Shown here: piece by piece, positions 6,015-6,330 of the stretch
Numbering within the stretch: position 1 is the stretch's first letter
Layout: each line of letters begins with the position of its first letter
DNA from: Desulfocapsa sp.
GTDB lineage: Bacteria > Desulfobacterota > Desulfobulbia > Desulfobulbales > Desulfocapsaceae
Direction of reading: 5' to 3'
NCBI GenBank assembly: GCA_030638765.1
Contig: DAOWDZ010000058.1
Span: forward strand, 1-6,330
Length of the DNA stretch: 6,330 nt
Made by a program: the position numbers and the translations under genes
The notes under the pieces: generated by a model
The model's input: the letters and a program-made list of their open reading frames with translations, nothing else
Database searches by the model: none
What the model was told of the DNA's origin: nothing

Positions 6015-6212
6015 AACGGTTAAAACCGCTCTTTGCCACACCTATCCAGAAGGATAGCAACACTAGTGTTGAGTAAAAACCACACTAAGTGAAACATATG
6101 CCACACAATTGGGTCTAGTGGGGTTTTGGTGCACCATGTGTGTGGATGGGCGTAGTCGGAGGATTGTAGAATTTTAAACAATGTAAAATCAATACGTTGA
6201 GTGGGATCAACG
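6015..6212. ncRNA. Hairpin-dense region, candidate structured RNA or 5' leader
   Basis: At least six inverted repeats are packed into about 200 bases. They are CGGTT/AACCG (6017-6028), CTATCC-AGAA-GGATAG (6042-6057), the directly abutting perfect palindrome CAACACTAGTGTTG (6058-6071), a 12-base stem with one mismatch AAAACCACACTA/TAGTGGGGTTTT (6076-6087 with 6116-6127), ATTG...ATTTTA/TAAAAT CAAT (6163-6193), and CGTTGA-GTGGGA-TCAACG (6195-6212). CCACACA/TGTGTGG (6101-6107 with 6139-6145) and TGGTGCACCA (6127-6136) offer alternative pairings with the fourth stem. The stretch lies upstream of a gene start at 6312. It matches no riboswitch, tmRNA, RNase P or 6S consensus that I recall. The strand is presumed plus if it is a leader. 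Confidence 0.4.
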
Positions 6213-6311
6213 AGAAAAGGCTGTGTCTGTGGTGAAACTGGCATCCTTCCTGCTGTATACAAAGCAAGAAAACGAAAGAGTTAACCAACCAACACTCCAA
6301 CGGAGGACACC

Positions 6312-6330
6312 ATGACTACAAATACAAATA
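6312..6330 (+). CDS. Start of an unidentified gene, cut by the window end
   Basis: ATG at 6312 opens a frame reading MTTNTN before the window ends. GGAGG at 6302-6306 stands 5 bases upstream, one of the strongest ribosome sites in the window and the main reason for the call. The long upstream region rich in hairpins may be its leader. Six residues do not identify the product. Confidence 0.55.

Noticed and set aside
5992..6025. GTTTAAC and GTTAAAA resembling integron attC core sites
   Set aside because: The second does not fit GTTRRRY, the spacing of about 20 bases is far below any attC site, and no integrase or cassette array is present.
6020..6262. Minus-strand frame of 80 codons across the hairpin region
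   Set aside because: It needs a TTG start without a ribosome site, the protein is not one I recognise, and the hairpin structure explains the region better. A conserved-protein search could reverse this.
6139..6311. GTGTG-start group II intron 5' end
   Set aside because: Only about 170 bases separate it from the ATG, too few for the intron domains that normally precede the encoded protein, and no known tertiary motifs were recognised.
1..6330. CRISPR arrays, tRNA or rRNA genes, transposase genes
   Set aside because: No regularly spaced direct repeats, no cloverleaf with a TTCGA T-loop, no rRNA stretches and no transposase-like frames were seen.

Overview
The window looks like chromosome from a Gram-negative bacterium of fairly low to moderate G+C. 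It encodes an outer-membrane-type beta-barrel, a LolA-like periplasmic protein and several Sec signal peptides. The gene order ABC ATPase - FtsX-type permease - LolA-like protein - barrel, together with the long imperfect palindrome between two of the genes, reminds me of sulfate-reducing Desulfobacterota. That placement is inference; nothing here proves it.

Positions 1-3596 form one co-directional envelope-transport operon on the plus strand. It holds the tail of an ABC ATPase (1-122), an FtsX/LolCE/MacB-type permease overlapping it by 8 bases (115-1359), a secreted LolA-like protein (1532-2275) and a putative outer-membrane barrel protein starting at or just before the LolA-like stop (2277 or 2259 to 3596). 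Together they could carry a lipoprotein or lipid-like substrate from the inner membrane across the periplasm to the outer membrane. The only real gap in the operon (1360-1531) is filled by a palindromic element of about 125 bases, flanked by a 10-base direct repeat, which looks like a small mobile or REP-like insertion.

Positions 3597-4063 are largely non-coding. They contain an orphan signal-peptide mini-ORF (3912-3995) that stops six codons after its predicted cleavage site, then a possible promoter and operator-like inverted repeat. Positions 4064-5167 encode a secreted repeat protein: five 23-residue MORN units followed by eight MORN_2-type units in an exact 24-residue register. A non-coding stretch (5168-5415) with a possible terminator separates it from a convergent small cupin gene on the minus strand (5416-5775).

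Positions 5776-6311 hold no convincing gene. There is a strong TATATA-centred palindrome just upstream of the cupin, and a dense run of hairpins at about 6015-6212. A well-placed GGAGG and ATG follow at 6302-6314, opening a gene that runs off the window. The hairpin-rich stretch is the best candidate for an unrecognised structured RNA or leader.
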